Shown here one piece after another: positions 5,450-7,048 of a DNA stretch of 7,048 bases. The notes under the pieces were generated by a model. It worked only from the letters and a program-made list of their open reading frames with translations. It was not told the DNA's origin and did not search any database. Each line of letters begins with the position of its first letter. Position 1 is the stretch's first letter. The position numbers and the translations under genes were made by a program. The stretch comes from an uncultured Mollicutes bacterium (GTDB taxonomy: Bacteria; Bacillota_I; Bacilli_A; Acholeplasmatales; Anaeroplasmataceae): NCBI GenBank assembly GCA_947174685.1, contig CAMWJY010000041.1:1-7048 (forward strand), given 5' to 3'.

Positions 5450-7048
5450 CTACCACTTAGTACCTACTAAATCTTCAGTAAGCATAGTTAAACCTTTGGC
5501 TCCAAATTCGTTATGAAGCTTTAGTCCTGAAGCATTTGCAGTAAGCTCAAATGCTGCTGAACTATAGTTTGCACCTTCTGGAACAGTGATTTCTTTTACT
5601 ACTCCTGTTCCATCTAAGAAGGTTGGAGTATAAATATGATTGTCTGTGTAAACTGCATTTACAGGTACCTTATCAAAACGAATGGCTGCCCATTGTGCAG
5701 AAACAATTAAATTTCCCTTGATTTTAATATCTTCTGCTGGATAAGAATATTTTCCACAGAATAGTATACTTTGTCTACTATCAACAATTGTGTTATTTTC
5801 AAGTAAAATATTATAAGGTATCCATTGAAGATTCATTGTGGTAGTAGTACCAGGTTCATTAACACCACTATGAATAACTATACCAGCTCTTGTATTAGAA
5901 GAGGAATATGCATTTTCAATATAGTTATTTCTAATAATATGTCCAGAGTCATACATACGAATACCACCAGTGTCATTCACTCCACCGCATAAAAATACAT
6001 TATTTTCAATCAAGCTATTCTTTCCATGTCTACATGTTACTAGACCAACACACTCTTTAAAAGTATTACCTCTAACAATGGTACGTCCAGATTTAATAGA
6101 AATAATTTCAATTTCTCCTGAAACCTTGTCAAACAAATTATTTTCAATTAGAACGTGTGAATCTGTTTGGGAATAATTTGAAGTACCTATACGCATAGTC
6201 TCATATCCATTAGCTCCACCAGCTTCAGAGAAGTTTCTGAAGATATTGTTATAGATATGATGATATTGACTTGATAAATCATTTCTCCATACTGTAAGTA
6301 AAGATCCACCAGTTGATTTACCATCAAAGATATTTCTATCAACAGTATGATGTGTTCCGGTTAAGGAAACCCACTTATAATCATAGTCTTTAAGCTCGAA
6401 GTTATAGATTTCATTATTTGTAAATCTACAGTAATTCCCTTTAAATGAAACTACGCCGCTATCTGTATTAGGATATCCATCCTTAAATAGTAGGTTAGCA
6501 ACGGTAACATAATCTGCTACTACTTCTACTCTAGATTCTCCAGTAATAACTGCCTTACCAGGATTCTTTGCAAATATGAATATAGGATTTTTCTCTGTGC
6601 CTGAATCTGTAATATTTAAATAAATTTCATCATAATTGCCATCCTCTAAAATAACAGCATCACCTGGATTTAACGTATTCACTACACAAGCTCTTAACAA
6701 TTCAGTTGTATTAGATACATAAATCTTATTTAAGATTCTACTATCATTTTCAGTAATAAGCTCTGGTTCATCATCACTTGTTGAACCAACAGTTACAACA
6801 TAGTCTTTTTTTAAGCTAACACCTGCTTTAGAGAATGTCGCAGTTAAAGTTACCTTTTGTTCAGAGGTAGTTCTATGAACATTTCCATCTAAATCAATAA
6901 TCTTATCGTCTGAGGTTTCCCAATCAATATAGACACCATTTATATCACTTGTTCTAGGTAAAATTAAAATGTCTCTATCGATATAATTATTCTCATATAA
7001 TACAAAGTCATCAATAGATTCCTGTACTTGATCTTTTACATCTGATGG
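5450..7048 (-). CDS. PL6-family polysaccharide lyase (alginate lyase / chondroitinase B type) with N-terminal Ig-like domain; 5' end outside window
   Basis: The frame is open from the window edge at 7048 to the TAG at 5452-5450, giving 532 visible residues with the N-terminus missing. Visible residues about 19-88 are an atrophied bacterial Ig-like domain (DILILPRTS, IDWETSDDKIIDLDGNV, KVTLTATFSKAG, YVVTVG). After an acidic linker, residues about 106-532 form a right-handed beta-helix of family PL6, opening with NPGDAVILEDGNY and closing with LTEDLVGTKW, the usual family end. PL6 enzymes cleave uronic-acid polysaccharides by beta-elimination: alginate or dermatan sulfate. Glu312 and Glu314 (GEIEI), Lys319 (IKS) and Arg340 (CRHG) fall at the same spacings (0, 2, 7, 28) as the Ca-binding Glu243 and Glu245, base Lys250 and acid Arg271 of Pedobacter chondroitinase B. 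Asn280 (ANGYE) may match the Ca ligand Asn213. The enzyme should be active; the substrate is undecided. It is presumably exported. Confidence 0.93.
   Translation of the reverse strand, partial: PSDVKDQVQESIDDFVLYENNYIDRDILILPRTSDINGVYIDWETSDDKIIDLDGNVHRTTSEQKVTLTATFSKAGVSLKKDYVVTVGSTSDDEPELITENDSRILNKIYVSNTTELLRACVVNTLNPGDAVILEDGNYDEIYLNITDSGTEKNPIFIFAKNPGKAVITGESRVEVVADYVTVANLLFKDGYPNTDSGVVSFKGNYCRFTNNEIYNFELKDYDYKWVSLTGTHHTVDRNIFDGKSTGGSLLTVWRNDLSSQYHHIYNNIFRNFSEAGGANGYETMRIGTSNYSQTDSHVLIENNLFDKVSGEIEIISIKSGRTIVRGNTFKECVGLVTCRHGKNSLIENNVFLCGGVNDTGGIRMYDSGHIIRNNYIENAYSSSNTRAGIVIHSGVNEPGTTTTMNLQWIPYNILLENNTIVDSRQSILFCGKYSYPAEDIKIKGNLIVSAQWAAIRFDKVPVNAVYTDNHIYTPTFLDGTGVVKEITVPEGANYSSAAFELTANASGLKLHNEFGAKGLTMLTEDLVGTKW
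5453..6733 (-). other. PL6 catalytic beta-helix domain
   Basis: The rungs run through GTHHTVDRNIFDGK, HHIYNNIFRNF, NGYETMRIGTS, VLIENNLFDKVSGEIEI, IVRGNTFKECVGLVTCRHG and IENNVFLCGG, the characteristic order for PL6. The catalytic Lys codon is at 6094-6092 and the Arg codon at 6031-6029. The domain looks complete at the C-terminus, without a second catalytic module, so it fits the single-domain PL6 type rather than the larger two-domain alginate lyases. Confidence 0.9.
6785..6994 (-). other. Atrophied bacterial Ig-like domain (aBig_2-like) ahead of the PL6 domain
   Basis: About 70 residues read as a short Ig sandwich with the hallmarks of this family: an early LP (LILPRTS), the I-x-W-x-[TS]-S core strand, an I-x-x-x-G-x-V turn, and VTLTAT followed by a final YVVTVG strand. 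Such domains are common spacers in secreted carbohydrate-active enzymes of low-GC Gram-positive bacteria. More copies may lie upstream, outside the window. Confidence 0.8.

Noticed and set aside
5970..6176. Plus-strand ORF of 68 residues
   Set aside because: It lies opposite the PL6 catalytic core (over the Lys and Arg codons), where the minus-strand frame is clearly the real one.
6698..6700. TTG as the start codon of the PL6 gene
   Set aside because: The same frame is open upstream to the window edge and encodes an Ig-like domain plus the true beginning of the PL6 helix (IYVSNTTEL). The TTG is an internal Leu codon; the true start is beyond 7048.
1..7048. Recoding of TGA as Trp (Mycoplasma-type code), tested because of low GC
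   Set aside because: No in-frame TGA occurs in more than 2300 codons read, and every Trp is TGG, so the standard bacterial code suffices.

Overview
The window is AT-rich (roughly two thirds A+T by eye), and all coding capacity I can support lies on the minus strand. It is read with the standard bacterial code: Trp is TGG throughout, stops are TAG or TAA, and no in-frame TGA was met. The low GC, the Bacillota-style Shine-Dalgarno, the lipobox and the InlB-type B-repeats suggest a low-GC Bacillota or Mycoplasmatota-like bacterium, perhaps a gut or marine Bacilli/Erysipelotrichia lineage. There is no rRNA or housekeeping marker to fix the taxon.

Layout, in the direction of transcription (from 7048 down to 1). 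(1) 7048-5450 is the 3' part of a gene for a polysaccharide lyase of family PL6 (alginate lyase / chondroitinase B fold). An atrophied bacterial Ig-like domain precedes the catalytic beta-helix. Its start lies beyond position 7048. (2) 5449-5324 is a short intergenic region. It holds a stem-loop terminator, a strong Shine-Dalgarno, and an 11-bp inverted repeat lying between that Shine-Dalgarno and the next start codon. (3) 5323-1 is the first 1774 codons of a very large lipoprotein gene that runs off the window. Its order is: lipoprotein signal, nine InlB/Listeria-Bacteroides B-repeats, an Ig/Fn3-like linker, a pectate-lyase-superfamily right-handed beta-helix, two more Fn3-like segments, and GLUG-type repeats at the visible C-terminal end.

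The two products probably act outside the cell on the same or related uronic-acid polysaccharides. The PL6 enzyme has the full catalytic set expected for eliminative cleavage. The giant lipoprotein looks like a membrane-tethered, stalk-mounted beta-helix enzyme or binding protein. No transporter, regulator, RNA gene, mobile element or CRISPR array is visible, so the substrate (alginate, dermatan sulfate or another polyuronate) cannot be decided here. The most noteworthy points are the modular architecture of the giant lipoprotein, conserved-looking acidic/His motifs in its unassigned beta-helix, mosaic exchange between its B-repeats, and the unusual leader hairpin.
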